Origin: Candidatus Segatella caccae
GTDB taxonomy: Bacteria > Bacteroidota > Bacteroidia > Bacteroidales > Bacteroidaceae
Length of the DNA: 13,928 nt
NCBI GenBank assembly: GCA_900556395.1
Contig: USOQ01000064.1
Coordinates: forward strand, 1 to 13,928
Direction: 5' to 3'
Below are positions 5,677 through 12,874 of the stretch, piece after piece (the first letter of the stretch is position 1; each line of letters starts with the position of its first letter). The position numbers were made by a program, and so were the translations under genes. Under the pieces are notes generated by a model. The model was not told the DNA's origin. It saw nothing but the letters and a program-made list of their open reading frames with translations, and made no database searches.

Positions 5677-6393
5677 TTATCCAAAATCAGTCTGGAATAC
5701 ATCTGCATAAGCATTGTTACAGGTATAGATATTCGGCACATACCGCCTTAATGTCCTGATCCACTTGGCTGGTACAGAGACAAATCTGAAGACAAACGCT
5801 TTTATACGACTTGATGCATTGAGTCCGAACCTCTTTATGTCAAGTCTTTGGATAATGGCCTTGTAAAAGTTACGGATAAAAGTGCTGAAAGAAGAAGGAA
5901 CACGGTGTTCTCTGCCATGAAGGATTTGGGCAATCTGTCCCACCCGAAACCATTGTTCATATCATCGAAAAATCCTGCACACCGTCCATCCGTTTCTGTC
6001 TTTGAATCGTCGGTATGCTTTACCATTCCATTTCTCAACAAGGATAGAGTTCAATTCAAACGCAATACCATTGATTTCCTCAATCTTCCAGCCTCTGAGA
6101 GCAAAGAAGTCATTATAGAGCGAACCGCAGCGGTTTGCACGGATATAGAAGGATGAGAGAACAGATGATTACGCTGTACTGATAACCGAAGGTTTTCGTT
6201 AAGCCAAATAAGCAGAGCTAAGTTTACTTAAGCTCTGCCATGACGAGAAAACGTGCCAAGAAAAGGAACAATCTACACCTTAGACCGAGGGTCGAGTCGA
6301 TTACAGATGACATTGTGGAGTCAAATTGCTCATGATAGAAAATATTCCTCCGAAAGGAGTGAGTTTCTCAGATTTTATTTGTATTTTTGCCAT
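5677..6393 (-). pseudogene. Decayed IS1380-family transposase
   Basis: Read on the minus strand from 6393 the sequence begins MAKIQIKSEKLTPFGGIFS, the typical start of Bacteroidales IS1380-type (DDE group 1) transposases. A one-base loss then shifts the frame, and the next frame continues QFDSTMSSVIDSTLGLRC. After an interruption (6192-6252) comes FGYQYSVIICSL, then YIRANRCGSLYNDFFALRGW and EEINGIAFELNSILVEKWNGKAYRR in a third stretch. The C-terminal part is FDDMNNGFGWDRLPKSF, then RNFYKAIIQRLDIKRFG, SRIKAFVFRFVSVPAKWI and NNAYADVFQTDFG up to a stop at 5677-5679. The remnant is about 717 bp, whereas intact genes of this kind are about 1.3 kb, so large internal parts including catalytic regions are missing. 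Several frameshifts are needed. It cannot encode a working enzyme. The family name comes from recognition, not a search. The plus-strand frames across this region are shadows. Confidence 0.8.
6192..6252. repeat. Palindromic ~60-bp insertion inside the IS1380 remnant
   Basis: The strong inner inverted repeat is GCAGAGCT (6212-6219) and AGCTCTGC (6231-6238), with AAG/CTT extending it towards a TTTA loop. The outer ends GTTTTC (6192-6197) and GAAAAC (6247-6252) are also inverted. It interrupts the transposase frame between DSTLGLRC and FGYQYS, which I expect to be nearly contiguous in intact relatives. This suggests a small mobile palindrome (MITE/REP-like) inserted after the IS had arrived, or an aberrant-repair scar. 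Confidence 0.5.
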
Positions 6394-6591
6394 GCCATAT
6401 CAGAGTTTTGCTTGTTTATTTTTGCAACACTAAGATAAGTGAAAATTATGACATGGCAAAATCCTGTGCAACTTTTTGTTGCTCAGGTATATAAAAGGTT
6501 TAATTTGCAATAGTGTTGCGGAATTAAGGTTATCAAGAATGGTTACAAGTCATTATTGAATAATAATTTAGAAGATAATTTTCATGTCGCT
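6394..6591. other. Hairpin-rich flank of the IS1380 remnant
   Basis: No gene here. Three inverted repeats are packed into about 135 bp: TTTTGCCATG (6385-6394, over the transposase start) with CATGGCAAAA (6452-6461); GCAACACTA (6424-6432) with TAGTGTTGC (6511-6519); and the hairpin CCTG-T-GCAAC-TTTTT-GTTGC-T-CAGG (6463-6487). The outer end of the insertion element probably lies within this stretch. The plus-strand frame at 6253-6438 is not a gene. Confidence 0.45.
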
Positions 6592-6627
6592 TGTCCCATG
6601 ATTTGAGACTACCCTATTCTACCTTTA
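6592..6627 (+). promoter_or_regulatory. Candidate sbcD promoter, shared module copy A
   Basis: The block TGTCCCATGATTTGAGACTAC... at 6592-6612 includes TTTG at 6602-6605. TACCTTTA at 6620-6627 fits a -7 element except for its last base. The spacing between them is 14, shorter than the usual 19-21. The same block (19 of 21 bases) with the same distance to a -7 element occurs at 11336-11371 in front of the truncated helicase gene. The sbcD ATG is 48 bp further on. Confidence 0.5.
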
Positions 6628-6674
6628 CACCGAAATTGTGATAGTTGTACATAAAAAAATAACTTTTAGATTCT

Positions 6675-7838
6675 ATGAAGATACTGCATACGAGTGATTG
6701 GCATTTAGGTCACACACTTTATAACTACGACCGTACGGAGGAGCAGATGGTAATGTTGCTTCAGATGGTGAATATCGTCAGGGAGCATAAACCGGACGTG
6801 TTCTTGCTCTGCGGTGATGTTTACCACACTCCTCAGCCATCAGCAGCCGTACAAACGATGTTTACTAACGCATTGGTTGAGATTCATAACGCCAATCCTG
6901 ATATGACGATTGTTATCACAGCAGGTAATCATGATAGCGGTACGAAGCATGATATTTTCCGTACACCATGGAAGGCATTGAAGGTTTATACGATTGGTAG
7001 TGTTGATGCCAACCAGAAGGAAGACATGATCATAGAAATACCAGGAAAGGGATATGTGATTGCCGTTCCGTACGCAAACGAGAGAAACATGCCAAAAGGT
7101 TTGTTCCAGGAGTTGCTTGATATTGCCAACGAAAAGAATGTGGATAATCTTCCTGTTGTGATGACGGCTCACACCACAGTTAGAGGTTGCGACTTTGCCG
7201 GTCATGAGAATGGATCCGAATATGCAGTAGGTGGCATTGAGTCATACGACCTTGATGAGGTGGGTACAGGTTATGATTATCTGGCACTTGGTCACATACA
7301 TCACGCACAATTCATTCACTCTGGCAAGCACAATGTCAGATATTGCGGAACGCCGATTCCTGTTTCTTTCGATGAAAACTACAAGCATTCTGTGTCGATT
7401 GTCGAGATTACCGAGCATGGTGAAAAGCCTACGGTTGAGGAAATCGAGATAGACCCACATCGTCCGTTGGTTACTCTTCCGACAGAAGGTGTTGCTACAT
7501 GGGAAGACGCGAAGGAGTTGCTTGAAAACTACCCTAACGACATAGAAGCATACATTCGACTGAATGTGGAAGTGGACGATTTCCTTCCTGTAGAAGCAAA
7601 TGCAGAAGCTCTCATGATATGTGAAGATAAGAAATGCAGATTCTGCGTGATCAACTCACGAAGATTAAACAAGAATCGCAGAGAGGCAAAAGTCATGTCA
7701 GTACAAGAGTTTAAGACTGAGGAACCTATCGGAATAGCTGAACGTTATGCCGAAGACATGGGAATAGAGTTCGATAGCGACCTCAAAGAACTGTTCAACG
7801 AGACGCTTGCCGCACTTAAAGAAGAGGAAAGATTATAA
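6675..7838 (+). CDS. sbcD: SbcCD nuclease subunit D (Mre11-like), 387 aa
   Basis: SbcD is the Mn-dependent 3'-5' exonuclease and endonuclease subunit of SbcCD. The complex cuts DNA hairpins and processes double-strand ends in the cytoplasm. All metallophosphoesterase motifs are present: D8 and H10 in SDWHLG, D48 in CGDVY, N85-H86-D87 in GNHD, H166 in TAHTT, and H207 and H209 in GHIHH. The capping domain follows from about residue 265, and a C-terminal helical part (IGIAERYAEDMGIEF) probably contacts the SbcC coiled-coil base. Its length is normal for the family. The ATG at 6675 starts directly on the MKILHTSDWH motif, so the start is certain. sbcC follows 56 bp later with no terminator between, so the two form an operon. 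The gene looks intact and native in codon use. Confidence 0.97.
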   Translation: MKILHTSDWHLGHTLYNYDRTEEQMVMLLQMVNIVREHKPDVFLLCGDVYHTPQPSAAVQTMFTNALVEIHNANPDMTIVITAGNHDSGTKHDIFRTPWKALKVYTIGSVDANQKEDMIIEIPGKGYVIAVPYANERNMPKGLFQELLDIANEKNVDNLPVVMTAHTTVRGCDFAGHENGSEYAVGGIESYDLDEVGTGYDYLALGHIHHAQFIHSGKHNVRYCGTPIPVSFDENYKHSVSIVEITEHGEKPTVEEIEIDPHRPLVTLPTEGVATWEDAKELLENYPNDIEAYIRLNVEVDDFLPVEANAEALMICEDKKCRFCVINSRRLNKNRREAKVMSVQEFKTEEPIGIAERYAEDMGIEFDSDLKELFNETLAALKEEERL

Positions 7839-7844
7839 GATTTT

Positions 7845-7876
7845 AAGGTTTCGAGGTTATAAGGTTTTGAGGTTTA
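7845..7876 (+). repeat. Two 16-bp direct repeats in the sbcD-sbcC spacer
   Basis: AAGGTTTCGAGGTTAT (7845-7860) is followed at once by AAGGTTTTGAGGTTTA (7861-7876), which differs at three positions. The pair fills most of the 56-bp spacer between sbcD and sbcC. It may come from slippage of a simple G/T-rich sequence; an RNA-level role in spacing or decay is possible but unsupported. Confidence 0.7.
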
Positions 7877-7894
7877 TTAGAAAAAATATTGGCA

Positions 7895-10800
7895 ATGAAA
7901 TTCCAGAAGCTCACCATACACAATATCGCATCTATCGAGGATGCTGTCATCGATTTTGAGGCACAGCCGCTGGCTGATAGCGAAGTATTTCTGATAACCG
8001 GTAAGACGGGTGCAGGAAAGTCAACCATTCTTGATTCCATCTGTCTGGCTCTTTATGCTGATACACCACGTTTGTACAGCACTAAGATGCAGGGTGTAAC
8101 GATGGATGCTGAGAAAGAAGTTAAGATTGACGATCCACGTCAGCTGATGCGTCGCAATACCATAGAGGCATTCGTTTCGCTCACATTCATCGGCAGCAAT
8201 GGCATTAACTATGAAGCCACATGGGCAGTTGCTCGTGCCTACAAGAAGGTCAGCGGTTCCATAAAGGGAAAAAACTGGGAACTGAAGAACCTTGACACAC
8301 ATGTCACCTTGACCAAGGACGCTGAGATAAAGAATGAAATACGAGCTGCTGTAGGCTTGGATTTCAATCAGTTCTGTCGTACCACCATGCTTGCCCAAGG
8401 CGAATTTACGCGTTTCCTGAACAGTAAAGATGACGAGAAGGCTGAGATTCTGGAAAAAATTACGGGTGTTGATGTATATTCAAAGATTGGTGCAAAGGTT
8501 TATGAACTGACCGACAAGAAGAAAAGGGAATGGGAGGATGCCAAACGAATCGTTGAAGGAACTCGAACACTCTCGGATGAGGAAATAGCAGAGAAGCAAG
8601 AGAATCTGTCGATACTTGACAAACAATACCAGGAGATAAAGACAGAAAGCGACAAGGATGTTACAAAGCGAAATTGGCTCTCGAAAGAGGCTGAACTTAC
8701 CAAAGCTTTGAATGATGCTGCAGAAGCATTACACATAGCCAATGAAGTCGTTCAGAGTGAAGACTTTAAGCAGAAGGAACAAAACGTCAAGGATTGGAAT
8801 GCGACTATTGATGCCCGTCTGTGGATGACTGAGGTGAAGAAGGCTTCAGGCACTCAGGAGGAACAGAAAAAGGTTCTTGAAGAGTTGTCAGAAACTTACT
8901 CTGTATTGTCAGGTGGACAGAAATACACAGAAAACGAGGTTGGCAAGATAGAGGCTGAAATAAAAGAGATTGAGGTATTTATCTCTACTGAAGCTGATAA
9001 AGTTAGTGTATATGGGAATGCTCAGACAATTGTTGGTCATCTGAATACCATCGATGAGGGACGTGAAGCAATCAAGAAGAGCCAGACAGTTATTGAGTCG
9101 GAGAACAAGAAACTGAAAGAAGAGCTCACTCCTTTGTTTGAGAAAGCTAAGGAAGATGCCAAGAGCGCTAAGGATGCTTTTGAGCAAGAAGAAGCAGAGG
9201 TAAAGGCTAAAGAAGATGCTGTTACGGCACTTAACCTGCCCGAACTGCGTGAAAAGCGAGATTCTGCTAAGGAATTGCTGGGCAAGATTACGACTGCCAA
9301 GGAGCGAATCGAAACGCTGGAATCTGCTAAGTCTCAACATAAAGCAACCCGCAAGAATCTTGCAGAACAAAAGCTGGCACTTGACGAGAAGATTGCAAAT
9401 TCTGTTGCAATGGAAGCCCCTATCCATGATGCAAAGATCAAGATGGATGTTCGCAAGGAAGATCTCGGCAAGCAAAGCGATACGGTCAACAAGTTTGCTT
9501 CGACCCTAAGAACGAAACTTCAGGTGGGTGACATCTGTCCTGTATGTCGTCAGGAAATCAAGTCTGCACTCCCCCAAGAAGAGGAACTGGCTGCTCTTGT
9601 TGGTGGATTGAAAGAAGCATACGAAGAAGCAGAAAAGGAGCACAAGAAGTTGGTTGATGCAAAGGTTAAACTTGACGCAGAAATCAAGTCAGAATCAAAA
9701 GCATACGAGCGAGAACTTAAAGCATTCAATGAAGACAAATCTATGGCTAATGCAGAATTGAAAGCAATGGATGCATGTAAGGCTTGTGGTATAGAGAAGT
9801 TGGATGACATGGTTGGTGAGCTTGCCGAATCCACTACCCTATCCACTCTATCCACGCTTGAAGAATCGACATCAAAGACATTGGGTGAGCTTAATGCTAA
9901 AATCAAAGATGGCGAGACGCAGGAAACAGAGGCTAAGAAACTTAGAAAGATACTTGAAGCAAAGCGCAAGAATGTTGATATTTTAGCAGCAAAAGTTCCC
10001 GAAGCGGAGAAGGCGACAACTGAGTGCAAGGGTAGAATAATTACAGCCGAAGCACTTGTGTCATCGAAGAAAGGTGAAGTCGAAAATGCTATGCAGAAAG
10101 CGTCGGAGCTAATTGCTGGTGATTGGCAAATTGACTGGAAAGAATCACCAAAGGAATTTGCCACAGTCCTCACCTCTTCTGCCCAAGCATACAATGGCAA
10201 AGTTCAGAAGAAGCAAACACTTGCTGGCAATCTCGAAACAGCAAAGGCAAACGTGGAGAATATTCATAATATTATGGTGACTATCCTTTCTGCCATGCCT
10301 TCATGGAATGACATTGAACCTGATAATGTTGGCAAGGTTGAGAATCTGCTCACAAAAGCCAATACACTCAATACCTCTGTGGTTACCACTCTCAGCAAGT
10401 TGAAAACGGCTGAGGAAAGTCAGAACCTTAACCAAACGAATCTCAACAGCTTCCTTGCAGAACACCTGGAGCTCAATATGGAACGTTTGGAGGCTCTGAA
10501 TGCTTATACATCTAATGATATTTCGCGCGAGAATGAATCGCAGAAGACTGCCCATGAGGCTGTCGTTGCCAAGAAAACGCTCTTCGACAATGCAGAGAAA
10601 CTTTTTGCCGTACATCAGACAAAGAAACCTGAACTGGCAGAAGAAGACACTCTCGAAACACTCAATGAGCGTATAGAAGGCATTGAGAAACAGCTTGCAG
10701 AGATTGGCGAGAAAAAGGGAGCCATCAACCAGGAACTCAAGACGGACAAGGAGAACAAAGAACGTCTTGGTGCCCTCATAAAGGAAGCTGACGACAAGAA

Positions 10801-11332
10801 GGTGGTTTATCAGAAATGGTCAAGATTGAATCAGTTGATTGGTAACTCCTCTGGTAGTACATTCCGAAAGATTGCCCAGAGTTACGTCTTGACAAGCCTC
10901 ATACACTCTGCCAACAGTTATATGAAGACTTTGACTGACCGTTACACCCTAAAAGTGACTCCAGGAACATTCGTTATCTCATTGGAAGATGCATACCAAG
11001 GATTTGTCAGTCGTGCAGCCAGCACCATCTCAGGTGGTGAAAGTTTCCTCGTTTCCCTCTCGTTGGCACTGGCCTTGAGCGACATCGGTCAGCAGCTGCA
11101 AGTTGACACGCTCTTCATTGATGAGGGCTTTGGTACGCTTAGTGGCGAACCTCTTCAAAAAGCGGTAGAAACACTTCGTTCACTTCACACCAAAGCAGGC
11201 CGCCATGTGGGTATTATCAGCCACGTGGAGGAACTCCAAGAGCGCATCCCTGTTCAGATACAAGTGACCCAAGAGGGCAATAATTCAAGTAGTAAAATCA
11301 AAATTATTCCTGAAAATAGGAATTTTTCTTAA
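7895..11332 (+). CDS. sbcC: SbcCD nuclease subunit C (Rad50-like ATPase), 1145 aa
   Basis: SbcC is the SMC-like ATPase that tethers DNA ends and controls SbcD. With the ATG at 7895, Walker A is GKTGAGKST at 36-44. The Q-loop/QGEF region (MLAQGEFTRFLNSKDDEKAEILEKITG) lies near 165-191. Two long Glu/Lys-rich coiled-coil arms follow, joined by the zinc hook CPVC (C548-C551). The C-terminal lobe has the signature SGGESF at S1046, Walker B LFIDEG with D1076-E1077, and the switch His H1110 in ISHVEEL. The length is in the usual 1000-1200 range. A TTG at 7889 would add two residues, but the ATG at 7895 places MKFQKLTIHNI at the start as in relatives, so I prefer it. The gene is co-transcribed with sbcD. 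A weak terminator overlaps its last codons. It is intact in all motifs. Long frames on the opposite strand within it are composition artefacts. Confidence 0.96.
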   Translation: MKFQKLTIHNIASIEDAVIDFEAQPLADSEVFLITGKTGAGKSTILDSICLALYADTPRLYSTKMQGVTMDAEKEVKIDDPRQLMRRNTIEAFVSLTFIGSNGINYEATWAVARAYKKVSGSIKGKNWELKNLDTHVTLTKDAEIKNEIRAAVGLDFNQFCRTTMLAQGEFTRFLNSKDDEKAEILEKITGVDVYSKIGAKVYELTDKKKREWEDAKRIVEGTRTLSDEEIAEKQENLSILDKQYQEIKTESDKDVTKRNWLSKEAELTKALNDAAEALHIANEVVQSEDFKQKEQNVKDWNATIDARLWMTEVKKASGTQEEQKKVLEELSETYSVLSGGQKYTENEVGKIEAEIKEIEVFISTEADKVSVYGNAQTIVGHLNTIDEGREAIKKSQTVIESENKKLKEELTPLFEKAKEDAKSAKDAFEQEEAEVKAKEDAVTALNLPELREKRDSAKELLGKITTAKERIETLESAKSQHKATRKNLAEQKLALDEKIANSVAMEAPIHDAKIKMDVRKEDLGKQSDTVNKFASTLRTKLQVGDICPVCRQEIKSALPQEEELAALVGGLKEAYEEAEKEHKKLVDAKVKLDAEIKSESKAYERELKAFNEDKSMANAELKAMDACKACGIEKLDDMVGELAESTTLSTLSTLEESTSKTLGELNAKIKDGETQETEAKKLRKILEAKRKNVDILAAKVPEAEKATTECKGRIITAEALVSSKKGEVENAMQKASELIAGDWQIDWKESPKEFATVLTSSAQAYNGKVQKKQTLAGNLETAKANVENIHNIMVTILSAMPSWNDIEPDNVGKVENLLTKANTLNTSVVTTLSKLKTAEESQNLNQTNLNSFLAEHLELNMERLEALNAYTSNDISRENESQKTAHEAVVAKKTLFDNAEKLFAVHQTKKPELAEEDTLETLNERIEGIEKQLAEIGEKKGAINQELKTDKENKERLGALIKEADDKKVVYQKWSRLNQLIGNSSGSTFRKIAQSYVLTSLIHSANSYMKTLTDRYTLKVTPGTFVISLEDAYQGFVSRAASTISGGESFLVSLSLALALSDIGQQLQVDTLFIDEGFGTLSGEPLQKAVETLRSLHTKAGRHVGIISHVEELQERIPVQIQVTQEGNNSSSKIKIIPENRNFS
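11306..11330 (+). terminator. Weak intrinsic terminator overlapping the 3' end of sbcC
   Basis: ATTCCT (11306-11311), loop GAAAAT, AGGAAT (11318-11323), then TTTTCTT. The stem has only 6 bp, but the T-run is directly attached. It overlaps the last codons of sbcC, and the next promoter begins 6 bases later, so a compact gene boundary is plausible. Confidence 0.4.
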
Positions 11333-11335
11333 GCA

Positions 11336-11371
11336 TGTTCCATGATTTGGGACTACATTCAGTTACTTTTG
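11336..11371 (+). promoter_or_regulatory. Promoter of the truncated helicase gene, shared module copy B
   Basis: The block at 11336-11356 (starting TGTTCCATGATTTGGG) matches 6592-6612 at 19 of 21 positions and contains TTTG at 11346-11349. TACTTTTG at 11364-11371 is a full -7 element. The distance from block start to -7 is 28 bases in both copies. The ATG of the helicase remnant is 30 bp downstream. Confidence 0.55.
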
Positions 11372-11401
11372 CCCCAAATTTTCAAAAAATCAATCAAGAT
11401 T

Positions 11402-11548
11402 ATGGCAAAATCATATAAAGAGCAACTTAGTGAACACGTTGAAGCTATCTTCAAAGAACATGCCACACCAGGACTCCACATCTGCGACATAGCAACAGGT
11501 GGAGGCAAATTGACAGTATCGGCGAATCGGTACCATCGTATCACTTGA
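11402..11548 (+). pseudogene. Truncated DEAD/DEAH helicase N-terminus, 48 codons
   Basis: From the ATG at 11402 the frame reads MAKSYKEQLSEHVEAIF, then HICDIATGGGK, and then leaves the family pattern (LTVSANRYHRIT) before a TGA at 11546-11548. The first 36 residues look like the start of large superfamily 2 helicases of Bacteroidales; ATGGGK is the Walker A (motif I) region, which normally continues with a Ser or Thr and several hundred residues. Everything after motif I is missing. The promoter and start are intact. The junction lies near 11509-11511, close to a set of 23-bp-spaced repeats. It is a remnant of a deleted gene and cannot be a helicase; a short peptide could still be made. Confidence 0.65.
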
Positions 11549-11581
11549 AACGATACCATCATAGCGCCCCAATCGGTACCA
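11528..11581 (+). repeat. Three CGRTACCA motifs at exact 23-bp spacing
   Basis: CGGTACCA (11528-11535), CGATACCA (11551-11558) and CGGTACCA (11574-11581) begin exactly 23 bp apart. The first and last are embedded in the longer identical AATCGGTACCA. GTATC, the complement of GATAC, appears between and before them (11516-11520 and 11538-11542). The layout resembles protein-binding iterons, an operator array or the arm region of an attachment site. It lies at the breakpoint of the helicase gene and 40 bp before a -7 element at 11622-11629. Confidence 0.6.
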
Positions 11582-11621
11582 AAAAGATGTAAAGTTCTGC
11601 TCATGTAAAATGATAACCACC

Positions 11622-11629
11622 TATCTTTG
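11622..11629 (+). promoter_or_regulatory. Orphan -7 element
   Basis: TATCTTTG followed by CAG is a canonical -7 element. No clear -33 element is seen; the CGRTACCA repeats lie 40-95 bp upstream. It would drive the short frame at 11678-11764. Confidence 0.45.
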
Positions 11630-11677
11630 CAGAAGACTATTAAAATCTGTATAGATTAGGCACAAAGTAATGTAAAC

Positions 11678-11764
11678 ATGAGCAAATTAAAACGTTCATT
11701 TCAAATGTTAGCGGAAAATTTCAGCAATGTCCTCAACCGTGAAGACAAAGTTGTTAGTCAATAA
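11678..11764 (+). pseudogene. Probable beginning of a gene cut off by the IS4-family remnant
   Basis: ATG at 11678 gives MSKLKRSFQMLAENFSNVLN and ends after 28 codons. The first ten codons lie outside the transposase remnant that begins at about 11708 on the other strand; the rest are antisense to it. With a -7 element 49 bp upstream, this looks like a gene start whose body was removed when the IS sequence was joined here. I do not recognise the first residues. It may equally be a chance frame. Confidence 0.25.
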
Positions 11765-12344
11765 CACAACAGGTTTCTCGTTCGCATAAAATATCTCCAC
11801 CCTTCGTGCCTCATGGATGAGTTTCCCTCTTGTAAAACGTACTTTTTGGTCAATATCCGCCACAAGTCCCTTTGTATTGACGTACCTAACGGATTCAAAT
11901 ACCTCATACTTAAGATTTTTCTCCATTTTGGTTACGTAGCAAACGCCTTCTTCTGTAAGACGTTGGAATTGGGCATGTCGACATAACCACGATCCATTGC
12001 CAAAGTTGAGTCTTTTGGCAGATGGACCTCTTTTAGCAGGTAATGGTCGTGTTTAGCGGCGGATTAGCTCCTGCAAACGTACTGAGACGAACCAAATAGT
12101 TCATTCCGAGGTGTCCGAGTTTGTGAGCCTCTGCCATCATGTCTTTTTCGAGTTCGCACAGAGAATCAAAGTATTTGAGTATGCCGAACAACATTACGAC
12201 GAAATGTTGGTAACCGTCAAAACGTTTCTCATAAGCCTCGCTTCTTTTTCTTTCCATGCTTATTTAAAGAATTTTCTCCTTGTCGAGTAACTTTAATACT
12301 TGACTATAGACCTGCTGTGCGGTAAAATGACTATCTTTGCTCAT
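11708..12344 (-). pseudogene. Decayed IS4-family transposase
   Basis: On the minus strand the ATG at 12344 starts MSKDSHFTAQQVYSQVLKLL, which hits a stop after 26 codons. The next frame gives RFDGYQHFVVMLFGILKYFD, then CELEKDMMAEAHKLGHLG, ending near 12040. The third section reads HYLLKEVHLPKDSTLAMDRG and then KMEKNLKYEVFES, and finishes LLTNNFVFTVEDIAEIFR with a stop at 11708-11710. This order fits IS4-type transposases of Bacteroidales. The aspartate in AMDRGY is one of the DDE residues. About 130 residues between the second and third sections and everything after AEIFR, including the last catalytic Glu region, are missing. Frameshifts and deletions make it non-functional. A -7 element on the minus strand lies at 12376-12369. 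The family is from recognition of the motifs. Confidence 0.75.
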
Positions 12345-12368
12345 GGTTATATTTTTATTTATCAAAAA

Positions 12369-12414
12369 CAAAGATAACCAAAAGGGCTAATACCTCGTGA
12401 GAAGTGTTAGCCCT
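12369..12414 (-). promoter_or_regulatory. IS4 remnant promoter and adjacent terminal hairpin
   Basis: On the minus strand, TATCTTTG (12376-12369) lies 25 bp before the transposase start. Next to it is the inverted repeat AGGGCTAA (12383-12390) and TTAGCCCT (12407-12414) with a 16-base loop. The hairpin may be the element's end or a terminator shielding the transposase from read-through, a common feature of insertion sequences. The region 12415-12621 beyond it holds nothing recognisable apart from a stray minus-strand TATATTTG at 12594-12587. Confidence 0.45.
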
Positions 12415-12621
12415 AATTTATTTTGTTTGCAAAAGTTTACCGGTCAACAATAATTTTAAATCTTACAAAAAGCCATAGCATTTCTGATAGCGATAAAATA
12501 AAGACTGGAATAAGAAAAGAGTAAATTTTAAAGCAACTAATCGGAACTACAATCCAGAACCGCCCTAAAACCTACCCTTACAACTGCAAATATACTACAA
12601 ACATTTCAACCCCACAAGAAT

Positions 12622-12767
12622 ATGAGCAAGAAAAATCAAACTTATGATGAATTTATAGAAAAATTCAAGCTAAAGAAGACTACAGACGACTGCTATACCC
12701 CCCGCTTGTGTATGAGGCTGTATTTGGCTGGGCACGCGAGCACCTCGAAGATTTGCGACTGGTACGT
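12622..12767 (+). pseudogene. Truncated adenine-specific DNA methyltransferase N-terminus
   Basis: From the ATG at 12622 the frame reads MSKKNQTYDEFIEKFKLKKT then TDDCYTP, which I recognise as the start of accessory adenine DNA methyltransferases of phages and conjugative elements (normally TTDDCYTPPxVYEAV). After the C-run at 12698-12703 the frame is wrong. Adding one C restores P-LVYEAVFGWAREHLEDLRLVR up to about 12767, where similarity ends. All catalytic motifs lie beyond the break and are missing. It is a 5' fragment about 49 codons long with one frameshift. The open frame continuing to 12954 is a chance extension that crosses the next gene's promoter and start. Confidence 0.65.
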
Positions 12768-12807
12768 AAAATATGGCATTCTATGTTTTTTTTATTTTTA
12801 CAGTATG

Positions 12808-12838
12808 AATTTATTTCTGAATAAATTTTGTATCTTTG
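12808..12838 (+). promoter_or_regulatory. Promoter of the esterase operon with an operator-like inverted repeat
   Basis: TATCTTTG at 12831-12838 is a canonical -7 element 36 bp before the ATG at 12875. Immediately upstream is a perfect inverted repeat, AATTTATT (12808-12815), TCTG, AATAAATT (12820-12827). It covers the -33 region, so a repressor bound there would block the promoter. Confidence 0.55.
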
Positions 12839-12874
12839 CAGTTGAAAACAAGACAAGACATTGCATGTTAGAAT

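Noticed and set aside
5835..6156. Plus-strand open frame at 5848-6156 and separate minus-strand frames as individual genes
   Set aside because: The minus-strand pieces join into one decayed IS1380-type transposase; the plus-strand frame is its shadow.
6253..6438. 61-residue plus-strand frame
   Set aside because: It is antisense to the N-terminal part of the transposase remnant and begins with GTG in the middle of it.
7845..7876. CRISPR-like repeat
   Set aside because: Only two short units with no spacers between; no other array-like pattern or cas gene is in the window.
7889..7894. TTG start for sbcC giving two more residues
   Set aside because: ATG at 7895 gives the family's usual N-terminus and is the more likely start.
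9550..10200. 216-residue Ser-rich minus-strand frame inside sbcC
   Set aside because: A composition artefact of the coiled-coil coding sequence (Glu/Lys/Ala codons read backwards); it lies wholly within an intact gene.
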